A stretch of DNA of 12,079 nt from an uncultured Eubacteriales bacterium. GTDB taxonomy: Bacteria > Bacillota > Clostridia > Christensenellales > Aristaeellaceae. The stretch's first letter is position 1, and every line of letters begins with the position of its first letter. A program made the translations under genes and the position numbers. The notes below the pieces were generated by a model. It worked only from the letters and a program-made list of their open reading frames with translations, had not been told where the DNA came from and searched no databases. The stretch spans positions 1-12,079 of the forward strand of contig USCR01000069.1 of the NCBI GenBank assembly GCA_900553295.1, written 5' to 3'. This document shows, piece after piece, positions 1 to 6,096 of the stretch.

Positions 1-1175
1 CGCAGCAGGTACTCGGCCTCGTGGATCTTATAGGCGGTGTTCACGGTGACCAGCACCGCGCCGATCTTGGTGGTGGCCCAGAAGGTGATGTACCACTGGG
101 GCACGTTGGTGGCCCAGATGGCCACGTGATCCCCGGGCTTCACGCCCATGGCGATGAGGCTGCGGGCGAAGGTGTCCACATCGTCCCGGAATTCAGCATA
201 GGTACGGGTATAGTCCAGGGTAGTGTAGCGGAAGGCATACTGGTCGGGGAACTCGTCCACCATGCGGTCCAGCACCTGGGGGAAGGTCATATCGATGAGG
301 GTTTCCTTGGGCCAGACGTACTTGCCGGTCTTGCGCAGGTTGTCCTGGAGGCGATGGCTGCCGCCGCTCTGGGCCAGGTACTGGGCCATGAAATTGGCAA
401 AGTGCGGGAACACGATGCCCGCGTTGCGCAGGTCGGGCATATACTTTTTGACCCACTCCAGGGAAACAAAGCCCTCGTAATTGATGGAGCGCAGGGCGCG
501 CATCATGGCGTCCACGGGCAGGTCACCCTCGCCCATGAGGCGATAGGAAACCTTGCCATTCTCCATAACGGAGTCCTTGATGTGGGTATACTTGATATAC
601 ACGCCTAGGTTCTGCACGGTGAGCTCGGGGCTTTCCCCGGCGAAGCGGTAGGGGTGATGCATATCCCACAGGGCGCCCACGCTGTCGCTCTCCGCCCGCA
701 CCAGCAGATCCCGCAGGCGGGCGGTATCCGCGTACACGCCGTTGGTCTCCAAAAGGAGCATCACGCCCTTTTCCTCGGCCAGGGGCAGTACCTCCTTCAG
801 GTGGGCCAGCACCACCTCGTCGTCCACCTCGCCCTCCTTGTCGGCGTTGCGGTCGGCCAGCAGGCGGATATAGCTGGAGCCCAGCCGGGCAGCCAGGCGG
901 ATATAGTCGCCGATTTCCTCCCGGGTGGCGGGCCAGTTCTCCGTATCCTTGAGCACGCAGCCCGAGGACAGGCAGGGAATGGTCAAATGCATCCGCGCCA
1001 GAAGCGCGATGGTCTTGTCGATCTGATCCGCGCGGAAGGGCCTGGCGTTCACAGCGAACAGGTCGTCCCCCAGGCCGCGCATTTCAATGCCGTCAAAGCC
1101 CAGGTCCTTGGCCATGGAATAGATATCCGGCCAGTCAAAATCGGGGCAACCCAGGGTGGAAAATGCAATTTTCAT
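1..1175 (-). CDS. Fusion protein: xylose-isomerase-like TIM barrel + acyl-CoA synthetase (AMP-binding), C-terminus cut by window edge
   Basis: I translated the minus strand by hand from 1175 to base 1. The frame is open throughout (391 residues visible, no stop). Residues 1-~265 form a sugar phosphate isomerase/epimerase (AP-endonuclease-2-like) TIM barrel. Its expected metal ligands are present: E143 in LLLETNG, D171 in WDMHH, H198 in THIKD and E240 in SLEW. A linker of about 30 residues follows. From ~297 the sequence is the N-terminal part of an AMP-forming acyl-CoA synthetase, with TFPQVLDRMVDEFPDQ, MGVKPGDHVAIWATNVPQW and KIGAVLVTVNTAYKIHEAEY. The ATP-binding P-loop and the C-terminal lid would lie beyond the edge. 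ATG 1175 is chosen because AGGAGG (1190-1185) sits 9 bases upstream; an in-frame ATG at 1184 abuts the Shine-Dalgarno sequence and is less likely. A T-box leader directly precedes it. Each domain family is clear, but the substrates of both halves are unknown. Confidence 0.87.
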   Translation of the reverse strand, partial: MKIAFSTLGCPDFDWPDIYSMAKDLGFDGIEMRGLGDDLFAVNARPFRADQIDKTIALLARMHLTIPCLSSGCVLKDTENWPATREEIGDYIRLAARLGSSYIRLLADRNADKEGEVDDEVVLAHLKEVLPLAEEKGVMLLLETNGVYADTARLRDLLVRAESDSVGALWDMHHPYRFAGESPELTVQNLGVYIKYTHIKDSVMENGKVSYRLMGEGDLPVDAMMRALRSINYEGFVSLEWVKKYMPDLRNAGIVFPHFANFMAQYLAQSGGSHRLQDNLRKTGKYVWPKETLIDMTFPQVLDRMVDEFPDQYAFRYTTLDYTRTYAEFRDDVDTFARSLIAMGVKPGDHVAIWATNVPQWYITFWATTKIGAVLVTVNTAYKIHEAEYLL

Positions 1176-1209
1176 ACGTTTCATCCTCCTCATTACGCTG
1201 GGGAGACAA

Positions 1210-1263
1210 AGAAAAACGCCTTCGTCTCCGCTACCCTACATGGATTTGCAAGAGACGAAAGCG
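1210..1263 (-). terminator. Intrinsic terminator of the T-box leader
   Basis: On the minus strand, CGCTTTCGTCTCT (1263-1251) pairs over 13 positions, including G-U pairs, with GGAGACGAAGGCG (1229-1217). A run of five T (1216-1212) follows. The hairpin lies directly downstream of the conserved T-box sequence and 35 bases before the start codon. This is the classical arrangement in which uncharged tRNA favours the antiterminator over this stem. Confidence 0.9.
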
Positions 1264-1510
1264 TGTATATTGCTTCCGCGGTACCACTCTTGTTGACGGC
1301 CGGGGCCGTCCCCTCGTCGGCATCGAACAATGCCTACCCCGCTCACGGTGGGCTTCCGTCCGGCTTTACCAGGCAAGGCGGAAGTTTCCCGCTCGCCGTT
1401 GAGCCGGCCGCTCGGGGGCCAGTATCAGGCATTGCTCCCATCCGCTTGCACCAACCGCGGACTCTCTGAAGGGAATTCGCCGCCCGTTTTTCCCCGTCAT
1501 GGCGTTTCTG
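1210..1510 (-). promoter_or_regulatory. T-box riboswitch leader (tRNA-sensing), possibly leucine-specific
   Basis: The hallmark AGAGTGGTACCGCGG lies at 1290-1276, preceded by the usual GC-rich stem (ACGGCCCCGGCCGT) and followed by the terminator. Stem I signatures are also present: CAGAGAG, then GGTTGGTGCAAGCGG, then CCCCCGAGC closing the stem. My fold of the base of stem I pairs CGGGG with CCCCG and CGGGC with GCCTG, leaving ATACTGGC in the specifier loop. Aligned by distance to the GAGC end, the specifier triplet is CTG (Leu). The antiterminator bulge is TGGT, whose last base should pair with discriminator A73. That fits Leu and disfavours Trp (G73) and Gly (U73), which are other triplet readings of the loop. 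Tyr (TAC) is not excluded. The 5' side of the loop (AAAAA) deviates from the usual AGTA element, so the amino acid call is only moderate. The leader type itself is near certain. Confidence 0.93.
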
Positions 1511-1516
1511 GAGTTC

Positions 1517-1545
1517 ATCATACCAGCGCAGGGGAGAAATGTCAA
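1517..1545 (-). promoter_or_regulatory. SigA-type promoter of the T-box transcript
   Basis: On the minus strand a perfect TTGACA (1545-1540) is followed by a 17-base spacer and TATGAT (1522-1517). Transcription would start near 1510, just upstream of T-box stem I. The promoter sits about 40 bases after the stop codon of the upstream repeat-protein gene, so the leader is transcribed independently of that cluster. Confidence 0.88.
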
Positions 1546-1586
1546 TGACCGTTGCCGGGGTAAAATTGTTTTTTCTTTGTTCCCCC

Positions 1587-2783
1587 TCACAGCTCCAGAT
1601 AGGCCATGTCGCCCAGCACGCATTCATCCAGATTGGCCTGGGGCTGTGTTTTCTCCGTCTCCGCCTTGCGCAGGCTGAGATGCCCCTGGTTGATGGTAAC
1701 CGGCAGCAGCGCCGCCTGCTGCTCCGTGTTGAGGATCACCTGGCCGCAGTTGTACAGCAGCCGTACCTTTTCCCGCAGCACCTCCGGCGCAAGGTCCTCC
1801 CGCAGATCCAGCTGGCCCTGCACCAGCAGGGTTACGCCCTGCGTATAGGCCGACAATTCCGCCTCGCCCAGCTCCATTTTTTCTTCATCCACCAGCAGCT
1901 TGCCCTGGTAGGGCACCAGTTCCGGCTCGTTTGCCAGACGCGGCAGCACCGTATCCAGCAGCGCCTCGGGCAGCATCAGCGTGCCCGTCACCCACAGGCG
2001 GCCCATCCCGGCCAGGTGCGCCGGGGTAACGGTGTCCAGCAGGGTCAGGTTTCCGGCCACATACCGCTCTCCCCGCAGCTTCAGCATGGCGTCCGTGCCG
2101 CGAAGGGTCAGGTCATCGGCCACATAGCGCGTGTTTGCCTCCAGCAGGGTGATTTGTCCCTGGCCCTGCCACAGGGCATAGAAGTCTTCCGCGTCCTCCT
2201 GGGGGATGACCGCGCCCGCCGTGCCGGTGAGCTTTACGCCCCGCTGCCGCAGCATCTTTGCGGCGCCCGGTTCCAGGATCACCTTTCCCAGGCGCATCCA
2301 CGCCCCCGACATGCCCGCCGCCTCCTGGACGGAGATCGGCGAGCGGCTCTCCCGCAGGCGGAATCCCTCGGGAATCACCGTGTTCCTGCCGTTTACCTGC
2401 ACGCCGCACTGCAATAGCGCCGCCAGCTGCTTTTCTCCGGCGATGAGTTCGCCATTGACCATGCCGCCCGCCACCATGTCCACGATCAGCTCCGGCGTCA
2501 TGGATTCGTCCAGACGGAGGCGGCCGTTCACCATCAGAAAGCAGGTCTGCGCCAGTTGATCCGCCGTCAGAAGCAATTCCCCGTTGAACATCAGCATACG
2601 GGCACTGTTAGGCACTTCCTTGACCATGACCACATCGCGCACGGCAATATGCTGCATGAGCGACCGCACCCGTGGGGTAAGCAGAACCAGCGCCACATCC
2701 TCAATGGCCGAAATCTCCGCCAGGCTCTCCGCCGTTGCGCCGCACAAGTTCAGCGCCGCCACATTCCGAATGATCTTTTTCAT
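1587..2783 (-). CDS. Repeat (predicted solenoid) protein co-encoded with ECF sigma factor; function unknown
   Basis: This is a 398-residue protein with no signal peptide or membrane segment visible. It is built from loosely repeating ~20-residue units marked by a hydrophobic-x-G-x-hydrophobic core: FNGELLL (66-72), VNGRLRL (85-91), VNGELIA (109-115), VTGTLML (265-271), YQGKLLV (292-298), VQGQLDL (321-327), CGQVILN (346-352) and NQGHLSL (365-371). Several are followed by an acidic/TPE-type turn and a short helix, as in DESMTPELI and REDLAPEVL. The pattern suggests a beta-strand/helix solenoid. The start ATG 2783 overlaps the sigma factor stop by 4 bases (ATGA), implying translational coupling, and GGAG lies 7 bases upstream. 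I do not recognise a named family. It carries no obvious zinc-binding anti-sigma motif (HxxxCxxC). Its position suggests a partner or effector of the sigma factor, but this is inference. Confidence 0.85.
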   Translation of the reverse strand: MKKIIRNVAALNLCGATAESLAEISAIEDVALVLLTPRVRSLMQHIAVRDVVMVKEVPNSARMLMFNGELLLTADQLAQTCFLMVNGRLRLDESMTPELIVDMVAGGMVNGELIAGEKQLAALLQCGVQVNGRNTVIPEGFRLRESRSPISVQEAAGMSGAWMRLGKVILEPGAAKMLRQRGVKLTGTAGAVIPQEDAEDFYALWQGQGQITLLEANTRYVADDLTLRGTDAMLKLRGERYVAGNLTLLDTVTPAHLAGMGRLWVTGTLMLPEALLDTVLPRLANEPELVPYQGKLLVDEEKMELGEAELSAYTQGVTLLVQGQLDLREDLAPEVLREKVRLLYNCGQVILNTEQQAALLPVTINQGHLSLRKAETEKTQPQANLDECVLGDMAYLEL

Positions 2784-3250
2784 ATCGTTTCTCCGTCCTT
2801 CCACTGTTTTTTCAGTAAAATGGCCGCCGCCCGCAGACGGGTGCGCACCGTTGCCGCGGGCACGCCCAATGCCCGGCCGATTTCCACGCTGCTCATGCCC
2901 TCAAAGTGCCGCATCCGAACGGCTTGGCGCAAATTGGGCGGCAAGGCTTCCAGCATCTGCTCCGTCTCCACCCGGGAGAAGTCGGCCTCATAGCCCTGCT
3001 CCTCCATGTCCTCCACGGGATAGGCCCGCTTTTCCCGGCGGCGGATGTCCACCAGCGCGTTGTTCATCACCCGTATGAGCCAGGGTTCCATGCGCTCCCG
3101 CGGGAAGCCTTCCACCTGCTCCCGGTGTTCCAGGGCACGCAGCCAGGTCTGCTGATAAAGATCCGCTGCCTCATGGCTGTCTCGGGCCACCGTGCGGGCG
3201 TAGCGCATGAGCGCCGGTCCGTGCAGGGTCAGCGCCTCTGCCACGTCCAC
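2780..3250 (-). CDS. ECF-type RNA polymerase sigma factor (sigma-70 family)
   Basis: This 156-residue protein has the short two-domain ECF layout. Region 2 is at about 5-75, including LYQQTWLRALEHREQ and WLIRVMNNALVDIRRREKR, the core-binding and -10-recognising helices. Region 4 is at about 100-150, with LPPNLRQAVRMRHFEGMSS followed by the helix-turn-helix VEIGRALGVPAATVRTRL. It would direct RNA polymerase to a dedicated promoter set. The start is taken as GTG 3250 because AGGAGG (3264-3259) lies 8 bases upstream. A GTG at 3259 overlaps that Shine-Dalgarno sequence and is less plausible. The gene overlaps the end of a 47-residue ORF upstream and the start of the repeat protein downstream. No anti-sigma gene with a membrane segment is next to it. 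Confidence 0.93.
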   Translation of the reverse strand: MDVAEALTLHGPALMRYARTVARDSHEAADLYQQTWLRALEHREQVEGFPRERMEPWLIRVMNNALVDIRRREKRAYPVEDMEEQGYEADFSRVETEQMLEALPPNLRQAVRMRHFEGMSSVEIGRALGVPAATVRTRLRAAAILLKKQWKDGETI

Positions 3251-3372
3251 CTGCGCCACCTCCTATCCCAGGGCATGGAGGTTTTAAGGCCGCTGCGGTC
3301 GTCCAGCAGCGCGCCCTCCTCCATAACGTTCCAGTACCGTGCCAGCATCTGCTCCATCATGATCGTATCCAT
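3229..3372 (-). CDS. Small 47-residue protein upstream of and overlapping the ECF sigma gene
   Basis: The ORF starts at ATG 3372, with GGAGGG 6 bases upstream (3384-3379). A second ATG at 3378 directly abuts the Shine-Dalgarno sequence. The N-terminal part is acidic and helical-looking (MDTIMMEQMLARYWNVMEEG), and the C-terminus is rich in Trp and Arg (WDRRWRRWTWQRR). The last codons run through the Shine-Dalgarno and first codons of the sigma gene, so translation of this ORF could open or couple sigma translation. No known domain is recognised. It may be a real leader peptide or small regulator, or only a translated leader. The strong ribosome binding site and the position between promoter and sigma gene support translation. 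Confidence 0.55.
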   Translation of the reverse strand: MDTIMMEQMLARYWNVMEEGALLDDRSGLKTSMPWDRRWRRWTWQRR

Positions 3373-3400
3373 GTGCATCCCTCCCGTGCCTTTCACCCTG

Positions 3401-3429
3401 TATACGCACAAGCGGGGCCTTGTGTTTGC
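3401..3429 (-). promoter_or_regulatory. Candidate ECF-type (autoregulatory) promoter
   Basis: On the minus strand GCAAAC (3429-3424) is followed by 17 bases and CGTATA (3406-3401). An AAC-containing -35 and a CGT-containing -10 at 16-17 bases are the hallmark of many ECF promoters, for example Bacillus SigW-type AAAC-N16-CGTA. The site lies about 29 bases before the 47-residue ORF, as expected for sigma self-activation. No good TTGACA/TATAAT pair was seen here. Assignment to this sigma is inference. Confidence 0.6.
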
Positions 3430-3433
3430 GCTA

Positions 3434-3450
3434 TGCAAAAAATTTTTGCA
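3434..3450 (-). repeat. 17-bp A/T-tract palindrome upstream of the ECF promoter
   Basis: TGCAAAAAATTTTTGCA is a perfect inverted repeat around a central base. Its edge is 4 bases from the putative -35 element. It could be a regulator binding site or an A-tract UP-like element. It also lies just after the T-rich tail of the preceding terminator. Confidence 0.5.
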
Positions 3451-3496
3451 AAAAATAAAGCGCGGCGCGATTTCCCTTTCCAAGGAACGCGCCGCG
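3451..3496 (-). terminator. Rho-independent terminator of the nucleotidyltransferase gene
   Basis: On the minus strand CGCGGCGCG (3496-3488) pairs perfectly with CGCGCCGCG (3469-3461) across an 18-base loop. CTTTATTTTTT (3460-3450) follows. It begins 12 bases after the stop codon of the nucleotidyltransferase-like gene, separating it from the ECF cluster. Confidence 0.88.
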
Positions 3497-3508
3497 GCTC
3501 GTAGGCTT

Positions 3509-4435
3509 TTATTGATTTCCCCACAGGGGTTTGGGATACAGGCCCTCCTCCGCCATGCGAAGCAGCGCGGCCTTCACCACCGGCTTATCCGCCTGATAGG
3601 TAACCCCGTACCACTTATCCGGGGAAGGCAGCACCTGCACGGTGGCCTGCTGATCCTGCAGCAGCCGGGACACCACCGCCGGCAGGTAGAACTCCGCCTT
3701 GAGCGGATTCTCCGGCACCTGCTTGGACAGGAAGGCCGCGAAGTCCTGCGCCAGGGCATCCAGAATGCTGGGGGTAAAGCCCCACAGGTTCATGCTCACC
3801 AGGGCATTCTCGGGGAGCTTGTGATAGGTCTGCTCATCCTCGGTATACAGGGCGCCGTCCACGGTCTTGATGATGTGGGTACGCTCGTGGATGTCGGTGA
3901 GGTATCCTTCCCCGTCCACCGTGCATACGCCCCGGGATACGTGGCCATTATCCGTGAGGGTATTGCGCAGCTGATACCCGACCATGACGTAGCGTGCCTT
4001 TTCATCATCCTGGAGCTTGCGCAGGGCCTCATAGGCCAGGCGGAAGCAATCCACGCCGTAGTAGTCGTCGGCATTGATGACCGCAAAGGGTGCGTCGATG
4101 AGCTCCCGGCAGCACAGCACCGCGTGACCCGTGCCCCAGGGCTTGACCCGCCCATCGGGCACGGCAAAATCCGCGGGGATCTTGTCCACCTGCTGGAAGG
4201 CGAAGCGCACCTCCTCCATCTGCCCGGCCAGGCGGTTGCCCACCACGCGCATGAAGTCCTCCTCGATTTCATGCTTGATGAGGATGATGGCGCGCTTGAA
4301 ACCCGCGCGCCGGGCGTCAAAGAGGCTGTAATCCAAAATGGCTTCCCCATCGGGCCCCACGGGGTCCATCTGCTTCAAGCCACCATAGCGGCTGCCCATA
4401 CCCGCTGCCATGATAACCAGAATCGGTTCCTTCAT
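3509..4435 (-). CDS. Sugar-nucleotidyltransferase-like protein (NTP_transferase family)
   Basis: This 308-residue protein has a Rossmann-like nucleotidyltransferase fold. The N-terminal nucleotide-binding signature MAAGMGSRYGGLKQ (9-22) corresponds to GxGxRxxxLxK. PWGTGHAV (99-106) and NADDYYG (121-127), whose Asp residues probably bind the metal, mark the active site. VSMNLWGF (213-220) and WYGVTYQADKP (275-285) complete a conserved C-terminal part. Such enzymes join NTP to a sugar phosphate or phosphocholine-like group to make an activated donor. The sub-family with the AAGMGSRYGGLKQ signature is common in gut Firmicutes and Bacteroidetes, but I know of no assigned substrate for it. ATG 4435 has GGAGGG 6 bases upstream. 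The gene is monocistronic, with its own promoter and terminator and no sugar-pathway genes beside it, so context gives no substrate. Confidence 0.88.
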   Translation of the reverse strand: MKEPILVIMAAGMGSRYGGLKQMDPVGPDGEAILDYSLFDARRAGFKRAIILIKHEIEEDFMRVVGNRLAGQMEEVRFAFQQVDKIPADFAVPDGRVKPWGTGHAVLCCRELIDAPFAVINADDYYGVDCFRLAYEALRKLQDDEKARYVMVGYQLRNTLTDNGHVSRGVCTVDGEGYLTDIHERTHIIKTVDGALYTEDEQTYHKLPENALVSMNLWGFTPSILDALAQDFAAFLSKQVPENPLKAEFYLPAVVSRLLQDQQATVQVLPSPDKWYGVTYQADKPVVKAALLRMAEEGLYPKPLWGNQ

Positions 4436-4505
4436 GTCATTCCCTCCGCTATCGCATCCCGCGCCACAGGCGTAGGCGTCTCCGTGCCCCTTGGCACGAT
4501 GATAC

Positions 4506-4534
4506 ATTGTAACACAATGCGCCAAAAATGGCAA
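4506..4534 (-). promoter_or_regulatory. SigA-type promoter of the nucleotidyltransferase gene
   Basis: On the minus strand TTGCCA (4534-4529), a 17-base spacer and TACAAT (4511-4506) form a good housekeeping promoter. It is about 70 bases upstream of the start codon at 4435. It is back-to-back with the promoter of the divergent pseudouridine synthase gene. Confidence 0.82.
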
Positions 4535-4542
4535 CGCCGCCC

Positions 4543-4571
4543 TTGTCTGGCGGCGCGAAAAGCGATAAGAT
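4543..4571 (+). promoter_or_regulatory. Promoter of the RluA-family gene
   Basis: TTGTCT (4543-4548), a 17-base spacer and TAAGAT (4566-4571) form a moderate SigA-type promoter. It would give a short leader of about 20 bases before ATG 4600. Its -35 is 9 bases from the -35 of the divergent minus-strand promoter. Confidence 0.6.
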
Positions 4572-4599
4572 ACAGATACGAATCAAGGAGGCATGGTCC

Positions 4600-5484
4600 A
4601 TGGAAGAGATACGGCATGTGGTTCAACCGTGGGAAGAGGGCTGGCGCTTGGGGCGGGTGATCCGCAGCGGCATGCAGGTCAGCGCTTCCCAGCTGAAGTC
4701 CGCCCGTTGGAATGGCCGGCTATTCCTGGATGGCGCGCCTGCCCGGGCCGATGACCGCGTCCACGCGGGGCAGACGGTTTCCCTGCGCCTTGCGGCGGAA
4801 CCGCCCTTGTACCATCCCGCCCCCTGGGCCATTGCCCTGAACATTCCCTATGCGGACGCCTCCCTGCTGGTGGTGGACAAGCCTGCGCCCATGGCCTGCC
4901 AGTCCAGCGCCCGGCAGCCCGACAACACCCTCGAAAATGTCCTGTGCGCCTGGGAAGGCAATCCGCCGGATTATGTCTACCGCCCGGTGAACCGCCTGGA
5001 CAAGGGCACCAGCGGCCTGATGGTGGTCGCCAGAAGCGCCCACGTGCAGCAGCTGCTGCAGCGTCAGCTCCACACGCCGCAGATGGTTCGGGAATATTTG
5101 GCCGTCACGCAGGGGGAACCTCCCGCGGAAGAAGGCCTGATTGACCTGCCCATCGCCAAGGCGGAGGGCGCCACGGTGCGGCGCTGCGTTTCCCCCGCCG
5201 GAAAGCCGGCAGTAACCCATTACCGGGTGCTGCGCCGGGGCGGCGGCCGGGCGCTGGTGCTTCTGCGGCTGGAGACAGGGCGCACCCATCAAATTCGCGT
5301 GCATCTGGCCGCCCTGGGATGCCCGGTGGCGGGAGACTTCCTCTACGGGGAGGAGTTGTCCGCCTTGCCGGGACGCTTCGCGCTGCACTCCCACCGGCTA
5401 CTTTTGCGTCACCCCCTAACCGGTGAGGAAATGACGTTGTGCTCTCCGCTTCCCCCGGCGCTTGCGGCGCTTATGCCGGAATGA
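4600..5484 (+). CDS. RluA-family RNA pseudouridine synthase
   Basis: This 294-residue protein isomerises uridine to pseudouridine in rRNA or tRNA. An N-terminal S4-like RNA-binding region (about 14-65) contains LKSARWNGRLFLDG and DDRVHAGQTVSLRL. The catalytic domain starts near SLLVVDKPAPM. It holds the family motif NRLDKGTSGLMVVA (131-144), with catalytic Asp134; His is the usual residue at the Asn131 position, a minor variant. The second family motif, GRTHQIRVHLAALGCPVAGD, is near the C-terminus. Length is typical of RluA/RluD paralogues (about 290-320). ATG 4600 has AAGGAGG 8 bases upstream; the upstream in-frame codons back to 4528 have no such site and cover the promoter. The exact RNA target cannot be told from sequence. 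The gene ends 5 bases from the stop of the convergent TetR gene, and no terminator hairpin was seen between them. Confidence 0.93.
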   Translation: MEEIRHVVQPWEEGWRLGRVIRSGMQVSASQLKSARWNGRLFLDGAPARADDRVHAGQTVSLRLAAEPPLYHPAPWAIALNIPYADASLLVVDKPAPMACQSSARQPDNTLENVLCAWEGNPPDYVYRPVNRLDKGTSGLMVVARSAHVQQLLQRQLHTPQMVREYLAVTQGEPPAEEGLIDLPIAKAEGATVRRCVSPAGKPAVTHYRVLRRGGGRALVLLRLETGRTHQIRVHLAALGCPVAGDFLYGEELSALPGRFALHSHRLLLRHPLTGEEMTLCSPLPPALAALMPE

Positions 5485-5489
5485 ACGCC

Positions 5490-6077
5490 TCAGGGCTGCA
5501 CAATCTGCTGGCAGGCACAGTCGATGAGCCGCTCCAGCGCCTCATCGAAGTCCGGGCCGATGCGCTCCTCGCACAGCAGGGTATGGAATAGCATGCAGAT
5601 CATGGCATATGCCACATTTTCGGCAATGGAGAGCCGCACCCCCGTTTTCTGCAAAATCCCATGGACAAACGCTTCCTCCGTCAGGGTATGGTTTCGCAGG
5701 TCCTCCTGGGGCAGCTTGCGCAGAATCAGGGGGATGTCTTCCCGCAGGAATCGTTCCATGGATTTCTTTCGCATGGCCCGGCAGGCGGTTTTCATCATCA
5801 GGGCCGCCCGCTGGGGACCGTTGAGCTTCCCCGCCTGGCGCAGGGCAGCCTCGGCCTGGCGGGAGATTTCCTCCTGCCAGCGCTCCATCACTGTCAGAAA
5901 GAGATGCTCTTTGCTGGGATAAAAGGAGTAAAAGGCTCCCTTGGAGATACCCGCCTCCGCGCACAGCTCATCCACGGAGGTTTTTTTCATGCCACTCAGG
6001 GCGGCATGCCTTCCCGCCGCCCTGAGCAACGCTTCCGTAATGTTCTCCCGTTCCTTGGTTGTAAAGCCCACCGCCAC
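5490..6077 (-). CDS. TetR/AcrR-family transcriptional regulator
   Basis: This 195-residue repressor-type protein has a typical TetR N-terminal DNA-binding domain: TEALLRAAGRHAALSGMKKT, then the helix-turn-helix at about 32-55 containing VDELCAEAGISKGAFYSFYP. An all-helical ligand/dimerisation domain follows, with hydrophobic VAYAMICMLFHTLL. The start is GTG 6077 with GGGAGG 8 bases upstream. It is the last gene of a minus-strand operon encoding an ABC export system and begins 19 bases after the adaptor stop codon. The likely role is local control of that operon, probably released by a substrate of the pump. A matching inverted repeat at the operon promoter (10259-10286) is the proposed operator. 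Confidence 0.92.
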   Translation of the reverse strand: MAVGFTTKERENITEALLRAAGRHAALSGMKKTSVDELCAEAGISKGAFYSFYPSKEHLFLTVMERWQEEISRQAEAALRQAGKLNGPQRAALMMKTACRAMRKKSMERFLREDIPLILRKLPQEDLRNHTLTEEAFVHGILQKTGVRLSIAENVAYAMICMLFHTLLCEERIGPDFDEALERLIDCACQQIVQP

Positions 6078-6096
6078 CGCTGGTTCCTCCCTTGGT

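Noticed and set aside
1268..1500. Overlapping short ORFs on both strands within the T-box leader
   Set aside because: The region is explained by conserved T-box RNA structure; the ORFs have no ribosome binding sites and cross the stem regions.
2906..4660. Long plus-strand open frame of 584 codons
   Set aside because: It lies antisense to the sigma and nucleotidyltransferase genes and crosses their promoters and terminator. Its translation is rich in His, Gln, Gly and Arg with no recognisable motif, as expected for the reverse frame of GC-rich genes.
5470..5500. Bidirectional terminator between the converging RluA and TetR genes
   Set aside because: Only 5 bases separate the stops. The GGCGC repeats here do not form a stable stem with a T-run on either strand.
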